Positions 13,110 through 36,957 of a stretch of 64,000 nucleotides of DNA are shown here, piece by piece. This DNA comes from Rotaria socialis (Eukaryota > Rotifera > Eurotatoria > Philodinida > Philodinidae). Numbering within the stretch: position 1 is the stretch's first letter; each line of letters begins with the position of its first letter. The stretch lies in NCBI GenBank assembly GCA_905331475.1, contig CAJNYU010000224.1, positions 1-64,000 of the forward strand. Direction: 5' to 3'. The notes under the pieces were generated by a model that was not told the origin of the DNA, searched no databases, and saw nothing but the letters and a program-made list of their open reading frames with translations. Both the position numbers and the translations under genes were made by a program.

Positions 13110-23620
<10,511 letters not shown>

Positions 23621-24213
23621 TTTTTTTACTCAATTTTCTTGTATGTCGTAGTGTGATTTTTCCTATCTCGCGTTTATTCATGCCCTACTCTACACGTATG
23701 AATCAATGTTTGCTAATCTATGCGCTTTCGTGTGTGGCTTTATTATTATTATTATTATTATCTAACTTTCTCGAAACATTCCAGAGTTTTGTTTGTGCAT
23801 ATTATGTATATTAATATTTCTTGTTCTCTGTGAGAGAGAGAACTGGGGAAAAAATCAGAATTTGAAAACATGCTGCTATTGAATTAAAAAATAAAGCAAG
23901 CTCTCCAGTGATATTCATTTTGTTTCATTGTATTTCTTTAGGTTAATTTGTAACTTGAAACAACTTTAACTTGACTATCTTTAATATTTCGTTTGTCTAT
24001 GGATTTTTCTGTGAATCGCTCATTCCCAACACTAAATCAATGGTTCTTTTTTGTTTCTGCTTCTAAACACAGTTCACCGCATTCCGTTTGTTTTATTATT
24101 TTTACTGCTTTGTGTTTCTTGAAACTAAATAAAAAGAGATGAAAACAAAAAAAAATCTATTTATGTTATATATTCAAATGACTTGTTGTTTTAGATAATT
24201 TCAAGAGAGAACA
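23621..24213. other. NBEA 3' UTR and GALE upstream spacer
   Basis: Non-coding. It contains an ATT microsatellite near 23745-23761 and AATAAA-type signals near 23889 and 24127 that could end the NBEA transcript. GALE starts at 24214 on the same strand. Confidence 0.5.
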
Positions 24214-25729
<1,516 letters not shown>

Positions 25730-26106
25730 AATCTCATCTTGATCTTTATTTTCTATGAATTGTGGATATATTTTTTTCTAATCACTAACGATTTATTTTA
25801 ATCTTTCTATTAATTTATCTCTTAAAACTTCGGTAATATTTCAGCAGGTTGAACGGTTTTATATTTTTTTGAAAGTTTTAATATTATTATTGCATGTTGA
25901 CATATTTTTTTACTCTAACTGCGTAATAATAAAAACAGTATTAAACGAACAGAGATAATTTTATGCACAATATATCGAATTTCAATGACATATTTGCTCA
26001 AGAAGAGAGTCAAATTAATGTATTTGTAGTATAGAACTCATTACAATGTGGATGTAGTCTTATTCACACATTCACTGATTTATATTTTAGTTTATCAAAA
26101 TAGGTT
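25730..26106. other. Convergent spacer between GALE and ART-TPR gene
   Basis: 377 bp of AT-rich DNA holding both 3' ends. AATAAAAA at about 25926 could serve GALE. No gene seen. Confidence 0.5.
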
Positions 26107-28098
26107 TTACTTGATTATCATTTCACTGGCAATAGTATCAATTAATTTTTGATACTCGTGCATATCTGGATGATTCGATTTCTTAGCAATATCTAATGCT
26201 TTTGTAATATTCTCCAATGCTTGTGCATAATTTTTTTGTTCCATTTGAGTAAATCCAATGTTGTGATAAGTATTAGCAAGTGATATATGATACGGTGGTA
26301 ATGTACGGAGATCAATGTCGAGTACTTCTAGAAACTGGCGCAATGCATCCTCATAATCGCCACGTTTGAAACTAATTTCCGCCAAATTATTGCACGTACT
26401 AGCGAAAGAAGGATGATTTAATGGAAGAATTTTCTTTTTGATGGCGAGGCTCTTTTCATAATAGAGATATGCATTTGACAAATCATTCATTTGGCAAAAT
26501 ACGGTTCCGATATTATTGTACATTATTGATAGCTTTGCTTCATATTGTGGGCAATGGTTTTCTACAATATCTTGTGCCTTAAGCATATATGTCATGGCCT
26601 CTGGATAGTTCTCCATCGAATGATAAACAATACCTATATTGGCAAAAGTTTCTGCGCAAGACATAGAATTCTCCTGTGCTTCTAATTCGGTAACTTTCTT
26701 CAGATGTATTAATGCTTCTTCATATCTTCTTAAGTCGTTATAAGTTGCACCAAGATGACTATGAAACATTATTAATTTTTCATTGTCATCGGAGATTTCT
26801 GCAAGCATCAGCAAATAAAATTGTACAAGCTTATCGTATTCACCCATTTTACTTAGCAGCTGACCAAATGGAGTCATATCAGTTGTGTCGTATAGTTCTT
26901 GTCGTATATGTAATCGCAATTTTCTCAAATCTTCATCGTTCTCGTCGTTTGATGTCAACCTAATGTGCCAAACGCCAGCAATTTCTTCAATAGATTGAAT
27001 CCGACATACCATTCCCATTGAGAAGAGAATTTCGTTCTCGTTGACAAAATTGCTAAGGGCTCGAATATGATGGAATGGTCGTTGACACTTTTCTTGATCA
27101 ACTGTCATTTCGAATAAAATTGATTCATTTGAAGGACGTTGTAAACCATAACCAGAATATATTAATGCCAGATTTCGATCATCAGTCGTCGACATAAAGC
27201 TATTTATAGATAGAAACCCACCGATATTCTGTCTGATCTTTTCAAACTCATCGGCAGCTAATAATTGGCCTCGATAAACGACTAATGTACCGCTCTGTTT
27301 TTTTTCGTCGTTTTCATATAATTTCTCTAGCTGTAAGTGCAAATCTTTGATGAAAAACCGAATCTTAAATAAAGTATCGATGTCTTGTACTCGTAATGCT
27401 TTATTCAGAATTCGATAAATAAACGTGTCACTTGTATACCACTGAATCGCAGTATTGAATGTATAAGACTTTTCAAAATCATCAATAGTTTTTAATTGAA
27501 CCTCGTTGCCATCATATTGTTGACGACATTTGTTGATCATGTCCTGTTTTGCGTTGCCAACATTGATTGAAAGCAGGACATCAATTAACAATTGAAAATA
27601 CATAAAAGATGCTTCGAGACGATTCGATAATGAAATAGAATCACTGCTTGATGCAGGCATGCAGCTTATAGTAAAGTCTTTTATGCCAGCGAATACAGCT
27701 ACTTCCTGAGCAATTGCTTCGTGTACATTATGAACTGTGTTATACATACCACGTACTTTCGCGTATTGTTCAACAGGGTATTCCAGCGTTTTGTTTTCGG
27801 CGAGTATATAGATTGCATGAATCTGTGCGAGATTATGAATAACAGGTACAATAGCATCATATACTGATTCTGAGAGTATAAAAAATATTTTTTCGGATTG
27901 GCAATGTGTTACATAGTCAATACATTCGTTAATATCATCAAATATTTCATGAAAGTTAATTGTTTCCCGAAATTCGTTGTGCATGTTATTGCCATTGACA
28001 ACCAACCACACAACCATATTTGTCTCGAGATTACGACGTTGACGACCAGATCGCTGCTTGTTTGAAGCATTAGAGCAGTCATCATACTTAGAATCCAT
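26107..28098 (-). CDS. ADP-ribosyltransferase with C-terminal TPR repeats (ART-TPR), intact
   Basis: Single-exon frame of 663 aa from ATG at 28098; the frame continues upstream only through non-ATG codons. Residues about 20-150 form an alpha/beta N-terminal region (NLETNMVVWLVVNG..) that precedes the ART domain in its paralogue too. The ART fold carries the R-S-E set: VYRGQ (Arg276), SFMSTT (Ser303) and NENEILF (Glu354, Glu356), the ExE arrangement of arginine-type mono-ADP-ribosyltransferases. Residues about 410-650 hold five to six TPR/kinesin-light-chain-like repeats (e.g. NNIGTVFCQMNDLSNAYLYYEKSL). Predicted role: transfer of ADP-ribose from NAD to protein, with the TPRs choosing the partner; the target is unknown. 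The catalytic residues are intact. A paralogue lies at 47.2-49.4 kb. The family is strongly expanded in bdelloids. Confidence 0.85.
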   Translation of the reverse strand: MDSKYDDCSNASNKQRSGRQRRNLETNMVVWLVVNGNNMHNEFRETINFHEIFDDINECIDYVTHCQSEKIFFILSESVYDAIVPVIHNLAQIHAIYILAENKTLEYPVEQYAKVRGMYNTVHNVHEAIAQEVAVFAGIKDFTISCMPASSSDSISLSNRLEASFMYFQLLIDVLLSINVGNAKQDMINKCRQQYDGNEVQLKTIDDFEKSYTFNTAIQWYTSDTFIYRILNKALRVQDIDTLFKIRFFIKDLHLQLEKLYENDEKKQSGTLVVYRGQLLAADEFEKIRQNIGGFLSINSFMSTTDDRNLALIYSGYGLQRPSNESILFEMTVDQEKCQRPFHHIRALSNFVNENEILFSMGMVCRIQSIEEIAGVWHIRLTSNDENDEDLRKLRLHIRQELYDTTDMTPFGQLLSKMGEYDKLVQFYLLMLAEISDDNEKLIMFHSHLGATYNDLRRYEEALIHLKKVTELEAQENSMSCAETFANIGIVYHSMENYPEAMTYMLKAQDIVENHCPQYEAKLSIMYNNIGTVFCQMNDLSNAYLYYEKSLAIKKKILPLNHPSFASTCNNLAEISFKRGDYEDALRQFLEVLDIDLRTLPPYHISLANTYHNIGFTQMEQKNYAQALENITKALDIAKKSNHPDMHEYQKLIDTIASEMIIK

Positions 28099-28970
28099 TT
28101 GGAAATCTGCCAATGAACTAACAACTAAACACAAATCTCTTTTAAATTATAGATTCACCATTGTTTTATTGATGTTTCTGTTTCGCTTTGATAATGATTG
28201 GTTCTTATTTAGTCTTTTCATGCAACTTTGGATTTCTCAATGAGTAGATCAATGTGAATATGATTGATAAGGGGTCTGATTCATACTCTTTTTCATAAAA
28301 ACAATAATCGTATATTGCTTCTCACCATGAAAAACTTTTGCAGCATAAAGTTTGACTGCATCTTCATCATCGAATTTTCTTTGATGTTTCATCGTAACTT
28401 TCCTCAGACATAGGAAGAAGTCTGCTATGCATTCACAATCATACTTACTTCTACAAGTAAAACTCAACAACTCACCATTACTGCTAATTACTTAGAATCA
28501 AATATATGTATGAGCTTAATTTTGCTCTAAATACTCACTTGTGTCTTTTCATCTTTAGAAGAGGAACTTATTGTTGTCGTTACTGATGTGGAAGGTAAAA
28601 AAAATGATTATAGCACATTTTGTTGGAAAGAACAAATAATTCTTTTTCAATGGCTGCAAAAACGTTACAAAAACAGTCGTTTTTGCCACGTGTACGAAGA
28701 AATGTTTTGATAGTGACACATGATTCAACTTTCAGAATATTGAAAGCGGCTCCAAAGTAAGAATATGGTTCTGCTAGTCTTTCCTGTCTACACCATATCA
28801 TATTTTATGATACTTTATATGTTTCCAAAGATTAATTGAAGCGAACAAAAACCCTTATACTCACACCCGAAAATGTCGTGTCGTGTCTGAAAATATTTAA
28901 AACTTTCTCCATGATTAGTCAGATAAATCAAAATCGGAAGTACATGAATGACAAGAATAAATAATTATCA
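28099..28970 (-). other. Possible exon fragments, unassigned
   Basis: The minus strand has short open segments ending at good donors: one around 28546-28600 (STSVTTTISSSSKDEKTQ then GTGAGT) and one around 28325-28410 (KVTMKHQRKFDDEDAVKLY.. then GTGAGA). They could be exons of a small or decayed gene between the ART-TPR gene and the EGF/7TM pseudogene, but the phases do not give a full model and I do not recognise them. Confidence 0.25.
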
Positions 28971-28978
28971 CTCGATTG

Positions 28979-30125
28979 TCAGTTTCTGTACTGTCTCTCT
29001 CTTATACTGCATGAATCACCCGTGAAGCTTGTCACGAGGCGTCGATCACTATAATTTTTGCCGATGCAACGTTTGAAGAGAAACTTAATTTTAGCTAGAT
29101 GTTGCCCGGACAATGTATTCAAATAAAATTCCGTTAGATAAACTTTTGAAGGATAGATATAGAGTAGCCAAGTCAAAACAAATGGAACTCCTATCAACAT
29201 TTCTAGGAGCACTTTGATAATATACTCGACTGTTGAAATACTACATTGAAAATATGAATTTTTGGATTGCTTTAAACTATTCGAAATAGCATAGGGAATC
29301 TAGCAAATGGTATATGCTATAGGCGCTATAAAAATAAATAAGTGACTGTAGAATAATTTTAGATATGTTCTTATCGGCGAACCATTCTCTATACCATATC
29401 GATGTATGCGACGTGTGAAACTAATCAGAATTAACAGATTCACCAATGTATAAGTTGTAATAGCTGCAACAGTATGGAACCATGTAAAAATACTACGTAG
29501 AATCTGTAAATTCGGTATTGTCCCCCAGTTACAATTATAGTAGACCAATGGTATAGCGTTATCAACCGCTATCAGAGTAAAAATTATAGTAGTAACGAAT
29601 GAGCGCTACCATGAGGCATTTATTTTACTTTCAAACGATATGATTAAACCACGTTCAAAAATAACACGTGCGCTGAGCCATAAACAGAGAACGATAAAAA
29701 AAATGATAACCGACTCTAGAAGTGGAACAATGGAAAACTTCAAGTTGTTCTGGATTGTTTTTCAATTCATTTGGATAGTAATTCAGAAACCCATCAGCTA
29801 CCAGCAAAAAATTTGATACGAGCGAGAAAAAATTGAATACCAGATTAGATTGACACCACAGTTTGTATGACGAATCCGTCTACATCTGATGAATAGCTCG
29901 AGATAGAGGCTATTATTCAACACTGAAAAATACAATCCAGTAATATGGATGACTATGTGTACATAATCTGTATCGAATTGTATCTGTTTCCTACTATATT
30001 TCTCACAGAGATCTCCTTGGTAACAGGGATCACATTTTCAATAAATTGTATTTATACTGTTATCCACTACGCGTGTACCATTGTTAAGACATTGTAAAGG
30101 ATTAAGTTCACAGAAATTCATTGCC
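28979..30125 (-). pseudogene. EGF-like domain plus multi-TM receptor pseudogene
   Basis: On the minus strand, an EGF-like cysteine pattern (CELNPLQCLNNGT.. CDPCYQGDLCE, about 30115-29995) is followed by a hydrophobic segment (YVHIVIHITGLYFSVLNN), NCGVNLIWYSIFS, and further TM-like segments in other frames (29548-29300 TWFHTVAAITTYTLVNLLILISF.., 29212-29100 PFVLTWLLYIYPSKVYLTEF). The order fits an EGF/7TM-like receptor family that I associate with bdelloid genomes. An in-frame TGA interrupts the EGF domain, a TAG falls after the first TM region, and the TM segments lie in different frames, so it is decayed. The ligand is unknown. The family assignment is moderate. Confidence 0.45.
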
Positions 30126-30456
30126 CACTGTTACGCACCACAATAAAATAAGGGACTGCAATAAACTAAGAGAAAAGAAAAATAATTGGTACCCACTGGC
30201 TGTCTAATATAATGTACCGTGAAACTACTATGTTGGTTATTTATATGTTTTCTGACATGTGAAATCTGTTGAGTTTTGACCGCGGATATTAAAAAAACGT
30301 ATAGTCATGGAAAAAGGAAGGAGACAGGCGATGCAAATGCTTACAATAATAAATCGATTCATTTCTACATTAATCGAAATCAGTTTATAACTTGATGGTT
30401 GATTTAATACTAATTTATTCGCAAGTAGTTCCGAAATGATTTGATCATAACATGAT

Positions 30457-30519
30457 GGGCGTGGGTGTGAGTGGTAATTCTCTTAATTCACAGCCATAGC
30501 CACTCACAACTACACCCAA
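30457..30519. repeat. Telomere-like inverted pair
   Basis: Left arm GGGCGTGGGTGTGAGTGG (30457-30474), right arm CCACTCACAACTACACCCAA (30500-30519). Confidence 0.5.
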
Positions 30520-30552
30520 TACAGAATTAGAACTGTGATCTTTATGAGAGTG

Positions 30553-30779
30553 GTGTCACATATCCAAAATTTTGGAGATGCCATCACATCTCCCACAGGA
30601 GATGCCGCATCTCCCGTTGGAGACGTGACACCCACAGTCGGGAGATCCGGTCATTCACAACTGGAGATGTAAGATCTCCTTTAGAGATGCGCATCCCCCA
30701 CACCCACATCTCTCGCGCGAGATGCGGCATCTCCCGCGGGAGATGTGGTGGCATCTCCAAAATTTTGGATATGTGACAC
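30553..30779. mobile_element. TIR element with repeated GAGATG/CATCTC motif
   Basis: Near-perfect inverted repeats of about 45 bp (GTGTCACATATCCAAAATTTTG then GAGATGCCA[T/C]CACATCTCCC) bound a 227-bp element. The interior is filled with GGAGATG/CATCTCC in both orientations plus a telomere-like ACACCCACA near 30709. No coding capacity. The ORF across it is a by-product. No clear target-site duplication. Confidence 0.65.
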
Positions 30780-30891
30780 TGCTGATTAAGCAACATAAAA
30801 GAAAAGAAAATTTGATCGTCTTTATTTAAGACCAAATACAAAAAAGATGTTTTTCATTTCTACCAAAAACTAATATTGTCTATACAAAATG

Positions 30892-31199
30892 TCATTCAAG
30901 TTCTAGTTCGAAACGATTTAACATATCTTTAAACTTAATTGAATCATATAGAGATAACATGAATGTGCCGTTTATCAAGCACCCTGTCCTGCTGATTTGA
31001 AGTAATTCTTGGCCATTCACATTCTGTGTAAACCAGCTTTCAGCTAAATCATTATAACGTGTTTGTTCGAGCCGCGTTTTTACCTCTTTAGTTGTTAATC
31101 GTTTTAATAAATCTTTGGCAGATTTTGAACATGATTCACTTGATGAAGGTGTAGATAATGAAGAATGAGGAGGCGATTTTGAGCTTTTATCTTGTTTAA
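30892..31199 (-). CDS. Terminal exon of an unrecognised minus-strand gene
   Basis: Open minus-strand exon between a TTTTTATAG acceptor and a TGA at 30892-30894. It encodes about 102 aa: a Ser/Lys-rich stretch (SKSPPHSSLSTPSSSES) followed by a helical segment (TRYNDLAESWFTQNVNGQELLQISRTG) that loosely recalls a SAM domain. It was not recognised further. The exons it should join lie past the MITE at 31291-31567. Whether the gene still works is doubtful. Confidence 0.45.
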
Positions 31200-31290
31200 C
31201 TATAAAAACAAAAAATAGAAAAACAATTGAAATATGTTTTTGTTTAGCTCTCTTTTCAGGAATGTGTTTATAAAAAATGAGCTACCGAGT

Positions 31291-31567
31291 CAAGGGGGAA
31301 ACGGCAGACTTGAAGTAGAAAAGTACATCAAAGTACTTTACTTGAAGTAAGCTTAAAGTAGCTTAAAGTAACTCAAAGTAGCTCAAAGTAGTCCAAATTA
31401 GTCCAAAGTAGCTTGAAGTAATTGCAAGTAACTTAAAGTGAATTTGAAGTTGAAAAGTACTTCAAAGTACTCTACTTGAAGTAAGCTTAAAGTAGCCTAA
31501 AGTAGCACAAAGTAGCACAAAGTAGCGCAAAGTACTTGAAGTACAAAAGTCTGCCGTTTCCCCCTTG
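31291..31567. mobile_element. hAT-like MITE with 21-bp TIRs and 8-bp target-site duplication
   Basis: Perfect 21-bp TIRs (31291-31311, start CAAGGGGGAAACGGCAGACT; complement at 31547-31567) are flanked by the direct repeat TACCGAGT at 31283-31290 and 31568-31575. An 8-bp target duplication is typical of hAT elements. The 277-bp element has no coding capacity. The interior consists of about 10-bp AAAGTAGCTT/AAAGTACTT-like units. It inserted between the exons of the minus-strand gene remnant. Confidence 0.85.
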
Positions 31568-31575
31568 TACCGAGT

Positions 31576-32063
31576 TCAAATGAGTAATGAAACCGATTCT
31601 GTTGTAGTATCCAAAATAAATCCCTCAATAATTAAAGTTTTATATTGCTCACAATCTACAGGTCTTAGCTCTTCTTCAAAGTGTCTATTTCTGTATGATA
31701 ATTGCGTGTTTTTGGACATTCAAACCGGTGCTGAGTTTGACGTCTTTGATCTCTGCAGTTGTGCGATTGTATGGAAAAGATGTATTTTGACGCTTGATCA
31801 GCCATATATTCTTCATCTAGACTTAAATCGATTGTTCGATGACAATGAAATTCAGCATAAACTGAAATTCGTTGTTTCCATTCGACCCAACCGAAAATGG
31901 TATTTCTGTCAGCAAAGGCTTTCAATTGACTACGAATACCGTACGTATTAATACGCATCAAAGTGTACGATAATGTTCTTCTCCAACAATCATCCTCAGG
32001 GAAATCGATGCCATAGAATAATGCTTCATTATATAAATTTCGAATACTGCCCGGGTCGATCAA
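31576..32063 (-). pseudogene. Minus-strand gene remnant upstream of MITE
   Basis: A minus-strand frame (32063 to about 31720: NEALFYGIDFPEDDCWRRTLSYTLMRINTYGIRSQ...) reads like a real protein. It stops soon after, while another minus frame (about 31717-31577: MSKNTQLSYRNRHFEEELRP..) continues towards the MITE and ends in TGA. This suggests one frameshift, or two exons with an unseen junction. Together with the terminal exon at 30892-31199 it probably formed one gene, now split by the MITE. No family recognised. A plus-strand ORF over the same bases looks spurious. Confidence 0.35.
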
Positions 32064-33060
32064 AATGGATATCGTTTACGGTCCGTTTTCTGAAAGTAAA
32101 CGGTAGGAAAACGACATGCACTATATACAGGAGTACAAAAAAAATGGAATAAGATTGAACTACTCCTGTTAAAGAATATTGCTATCCTGTCTATTGGTTG
32201 AGAAACTCTATAATGCCCATTACATTCTCTGGAAAAAAGAGGATGGTTCAGTATTCTTGTTAAATTAACTCCTTGGGCGTGCCGATCGTATCTTAACAGG
32301 TTAAGGTTTTATATACATTACCGCTTTTATCACTTTACACAAATAGAAGTCGATGATAATTCGTATAAGCTGTCCATACTCAAAATCTGTCGAAATTTTA
32401 TGAAAAAACAAAAGATCAGAACTCGACAAATTCCACAGAATATTAGAACCGTCGTTGCTCCACAACGCGACGATTCCCTAATCCACTCTCCTCCGACGAC
32501 TTCCCAGGGAGTCCTCACAAAAGAACGAAATCCCTAGGGACTCCCTAGGGATTCTTCTAGGGATAGTTGACTAGGGTTACTCATAAAGCTGTAATATTTC
32601 AAATAAGCAAATACTAAATTCTTGTAAATCTATGTCGCGTTTTATTTAAATCAACACAGATGTGTGTTCGTTCAATGTTATCGTGTTCACTAAAACCTAA
32701 AAGAAGTTTCTTCTCTCTGTTGACGTACGAACGCGGTTTCACGATTCATTCAGAAATAATTTCATTATACTTAATTAAGAAACATAAACCCATACTTCAC
32801 AATATTATTTAAACTTTTGATAAAATGAGTCAATATAAACTGCTGCAGCGAATATGCAAACTTTTACCGTATGAAGGCAGATATAAGTAAATTATAGAGC
32901 ACAGGCGACAGACAATTCATATTTCGAAATATATGTTTTTGATTTATTCTGTTTAAATGCCAAGTCATTTGGTAGCGATCGAATTTAAACCATTCGAACT
33001 CTTCATTGAATATTTTGCTTGTTCTTCGCTCATCGCAGTTTTAAGCACTCTAGAAAAAAA
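32064..33060. other. Intergenic, no gene recognised
   Basis: AT-rich. A short palindromic patch of CCCTAGGGA units lies near 32530-32562. Nothing else is supported. Confidence 0.45.
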
Positions 33061-33997
33061 CTCAAACACACTATAGTGAGTTCTGTGATAGGGGTAACCC
33101 GTATAGAATAAGGTTTAAATATTCAAATTGATCATGAATATATGTTAATTCTTCAAACAGCGATTCAATAATACTTCTAGTATTCATCTACATATGTATA
33201 GCAATTCATCTTTCACCAGCGTGTGCCTTGAAATCACACGCTATTAATTAATCAAGAGTAACAGGTAAGAGAAAAATCCATAAGTATTTTCGGCGGAAGC
33301 ACACTGCTACAAAGTAGCATGCATTGAATGCTAGACTAACTTTGTAATTACTGATTATATATTTTATGATGCATGCGAGTCATTGACCAAATAAGCTCCT
33401 GATTTCACATTTAAACCTCGAAAACATATAGGCATCTATTTTTCTTAAACAGAAGTAATTACATAGCATGTTTTTATTTTCGAAGGCTACTAACTCTTTT
33501 TAATAAAACCAATCATCAAACAGCTATCTTTCTGGAAATCAGAAAAATAATTTTTGGTGATTTGATCATGAGATATAATTCACCTCGTCGAAAAATCTGC
33601 GTTTTAATCAGATTCTATCACAAAGTCAGCATATAAAGAATAGATTCGAGATTTCGATGCATCAAAATATGTGCGAGATACATAGTTAAATGTGCTCTCA
33701 TGTGTGCTTGCAAATCTTTGAGGATATATTTTGATTTCTATGAGATAAACATCATTTGGCTTAATAATTTGTAGCTATTTTCAGAAAACCCTTGACACGG
33801 TATGTATTCTACCTTAAATTGCTCTTCGAGAGTAGTGCGTAGTCGCAACTATTATTCCCACTAAAAATTATCCTAATTATGAAGATTTCTATACCAGTTG
33901 CTTTTTTTTAGAAAATTCATTTCTTCAACAAGTTATTCATTAACCTAAAGTTGGTTTCACGACTTGTGCTTGTGTGTGACATTTCTCAAACACATTA

Positions 33998-34960
33998 ATG
34001 ACTTCATGGGCATGTTTGTCGATAATTTGGAATTGGTTAATAACGAAAGTCCTGAGTGGAATTACTAGAACAAGAAATATTTTTACAAGAAGAACAGGTT
34101 GTAAAACAAATTTGGAAGTGTTACGTGAACAAATTGATTCTGCTGGTGATTACGATCTTCATGATATTTTACGTCAACAAAATAGACTAGAGTGGCCAGA
34201 ATGGCATTGGCCTGTGGATAAAAATGATAAAACCATGACGATAGTTGAAGGTTTTCACGAAAAGTTTAAAAAAATGAAAGAGTCTTCGAGTATAGTTGAC
34301 AGCATATACACGATAGAAGAAACATTGTTAAACTTTATGGATAGGAATGACAAGGATTGGAATGATGTGAAAGAATGTTTCAAACAAGCCAAAGAATTGG
34401 ACGATCCAAAGCTAATTATTGAGTCCTACACTATCACCAAAAAATTCAGTCGGTGTCTAAATAGACATTCAGCTACAAATACAGACCATTCACTAAAACG
34501 TTACTGTACACTATTGAATTGTCCTACTCTGGCTTGGACCCAAGAATATACAGAAGCCTTTACTAAGATTTTATTTCATCCAAAATTAAAGAGCCTTGAA
34601 GCTCAAAATATTACCGTTTATCGTGGTATGGTACTTGAAGATGAGAAACCCATAGCCAATTGCATAGTAGATAGAATTATAATAACAACAACGTTTTTAT
34701 CTACATCTGCAAGCCGAGTGGTAGCTGACATGTTTGGTACAACGCCTCCTGAAAGTATGATATCAGTATTATGCACATACAAGATTAGAGGTACGACACG
34801 TCGTACAGCTCTGAATCTTCAATCAATATCCGTGTTTCCAGAGGAGGAAGAAATACTGATCATGCGTTTCATACCGTTTCGAATAGTATCAGTAGAACGA
34901 ACAGAAGATGGTAGAAAAATCGAAATATGTTTTGATGAATTTACAAAAGAAGTAGTTTGA
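33998..34960 (+). CDS. Small ADP-ribosyltransferase, copy A, intact
   Basis: Intronless 320-aa protein from ATG. A hydrophobic, basic N-terminus (about 1-30) could be a signal or anchor. It is followed by a helical region (DYDLHDILRQQNRLEWPEWH.., about 48-70; DDPKLIIESYTITKKFSRCLNRH, about 135-157) and an ART core with ITVYRGM (Arg209), TFLSTSAS (Ser235) and FPEEEEILIMRF (ExE at 283/285). These are the R-S-E residues of arginine-type mono-ADP-ribosyltransferases, so it is predicted to be active; the target is unknown. There are no TPRs, unlike the longer family. A close duplicate sits 7.2 kb downstream in the same orientation. The similarity extends about 0.9 kb upstream of the start codon. 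Confidence 0.8.
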   Translation: MTSWACLSIIWNWLITKVLSGITRTRNIFTRRTGCKTNLEVLREQIDSAGDYDLHDILRQQNRLEWPEWHWPVDKNDKTMTIVEGFHEKFKKMKESSSIVDSIYTIEETLLNFMDRNDKDWNDVKECFKQAKELDDPKLIIESYTITKKFSRCLNRHSATNTDHSLKRYCTLLNCPTLAWTQEYTEAFTKILFHPKLKSLEAQNITVYRGMVLEDEKPIANCIVDRIIITTTFLSTSASRVVADMFGTTPPESMISVLCTYKIRGTTRRTALNLQSISVFPEEEEILIMRFIPFRIVSVERTEDGRKIEICFDEFTKEVV

Positions 34961-36786
34961 AACGCACTAATTGTTATCTTAACAAATGTATTACTTCTTG
35001 AGGATGATGTGTACGAAATAAACGAAACCAAAAATTCATATAAAGCATAAAAGGAGTAGAGTAGTATGGAATCGAGTGTTTGAGTCGTTGGAAAACAAAT
35101 TTTATTGCTGTTATTGACTATGGTCCTTTCTGAACCATGAACTAAATTGAATGCTGAGTTAATTTTTTCACACAGGCTCTGCAGTGTTCATTGAGAGCAA
35201 CATAGCTCGAAGACACTAGGGAAAGAAAGAAAAAACAAAATTTAAATTAAGTATAGACGATTAATCTATAAATAAAAGTTTTTCTTCGAGTATAATAAAA
35301 ACAAATTTAAGTCAGCGAAGTGAGCAGTTGGGAGTGTGGGTATTTCATTCTGTCAAATCGACAACCATACATTGTAATTTGAAATTTCATCGAACTCCGG
35401 AAAATAAGATTCAACAGATACTCTTTAAATTGCGACAAAAAAGTCAACAAAATACAACCTTGACTACAGACAATAAGACAGCTCCGATGACAAATTCGTC
35501 AGCGCGCCACATGTGAAGCAAACTGAGATGATAAAACCAGCTTATAAATAGTGCTACAGTCAATTTGAGGTGACAACTCTGTCCTAGTATTGACGATTGT
35601 TTATTGTATGTTAAACCGAAAACCAGACGATTGATGAAAATTGTTCGCCTCAAATATCATAAAATTCCGTTAATATTCGACACGATTCACGTAAAGACAT
35701 GTGCTCGTTCAATCATTTTAACACAGAGATACAGAAGACTAAATATGTTGTCTTCGTTTCAAACATGCCCACACAAAATCGAACGGGTCTTACAACTGTA
35801 TGAAATCTATTTGCATGGCAAGACCAACATACAAAGTCGATATGAGCAGCCAGTATTGGATAATAATTCGCTTGTCGCATTGCTTTCATGTCAAGCACAG
35901 TGGTGTGAATAATGTATTGGTATGACAATCTTAAAGCGAACGATTATTTGAATGTTAAATATTATGTTACATTCTCTTTAAGACTCACTAGTGAAATTTC
36001 TATAAAAGTATTTAGATCCTATAATAATCTACTTCAATCATTAGCAATAGAATCGTATTGGTAGTCCAACGGAGAAATCTATGAACTTTTTCAATGTAAC
36101 TTTTATTATGCATTACTAAAGATTGTTGAAATATAATGACAGAAAATATTAACTTATTCTTTAGTGAATGATCAAATTGCAAACGGTAGTAGTTGGTAAC
36201 CGACTTGAAGATTTTTGAGTAATCTAACAAACGGGCATAATAATGTATTTTCCCTGACAACGAAACACTTTCAACGATATCAAGAGCTGACTCTATACTA
36301 TTCTATTTAATTAGACTTTACCATCATATAACTATCACATTTCTATCAACCTATTTCCATACTAAGTCATATTAACAATGTGCGATAGGAGATTTTGGCC
36401 TTTGTTTAATTGAAACCACACTTACACCGACCATGATGATATTACATTTTCGTCCATTACTCAAATTCGAAAACTTTAACTTACCGAATGTGAACTAGAG
36501 TATCTCAGAGACGCCTCCTAAGATTTTTGTTAGTGCCACTAGCAACACACAGGTGAAACACAATTTTCAGTTACTAGACTATGATGGCATTACGTGAAAC
36601 TCTATTGAAGTGTGAAAGCCGATTCTTCCTTCTTTTGGGCTTTTTTTGTTTTAGGATCGTAAAAACGAAGATCAGATATCAGATTCATTGCATATAAAAC
36701 AATATTTTACACGAAAAACGATTTCTAGCGTGGCTAACTCTGAGATAACCATGCCGCTGAGACTCCAAGCGGTGCAGCTTTTCGAA

Positions 36787-36831
36787 GGGTGTGGGCGTAG
36801 AGGAAGACATGCGTACAGAACACCCACACTC
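36787..36831. repeat. Telomere-like inverted pair
   Basis: Left arm GGGTGTGGGCGTAG, right arm GAACACCCACACTC. Confidence 0.5.
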
Positions 36832-36957
36832 TCAAGATATTCGTTTAATTCTTATTTAATTTTCCACTAAGATCGATTACTGAAAATCAAGAGTTGAGAA
36901 TAGCAGATTGGTTGGCCTTTTCTTTAGAAGGTAAGTCGATCTGTTTATGAAGTACTC

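Noticed and set aside
30584..30841. Minus-strand ORF with repeated MPHLPREM-like segments
   Set aside because: Produced by the GAGATG motif array of the TIR element, not a gene.
31565..31951. Plus-strand 128-codon ORF
   Set aside because: It overlaps a more protein-like minus-strand frame and starts at the MITE edge; no domain recognised.
35604..35912. Plus-strand ORF with a stretch (HKIERVLQLYE) recalling dynein heavy chain
   Set aside because: Match limited to about a dozen residues with no P-loop following; not enough to call.
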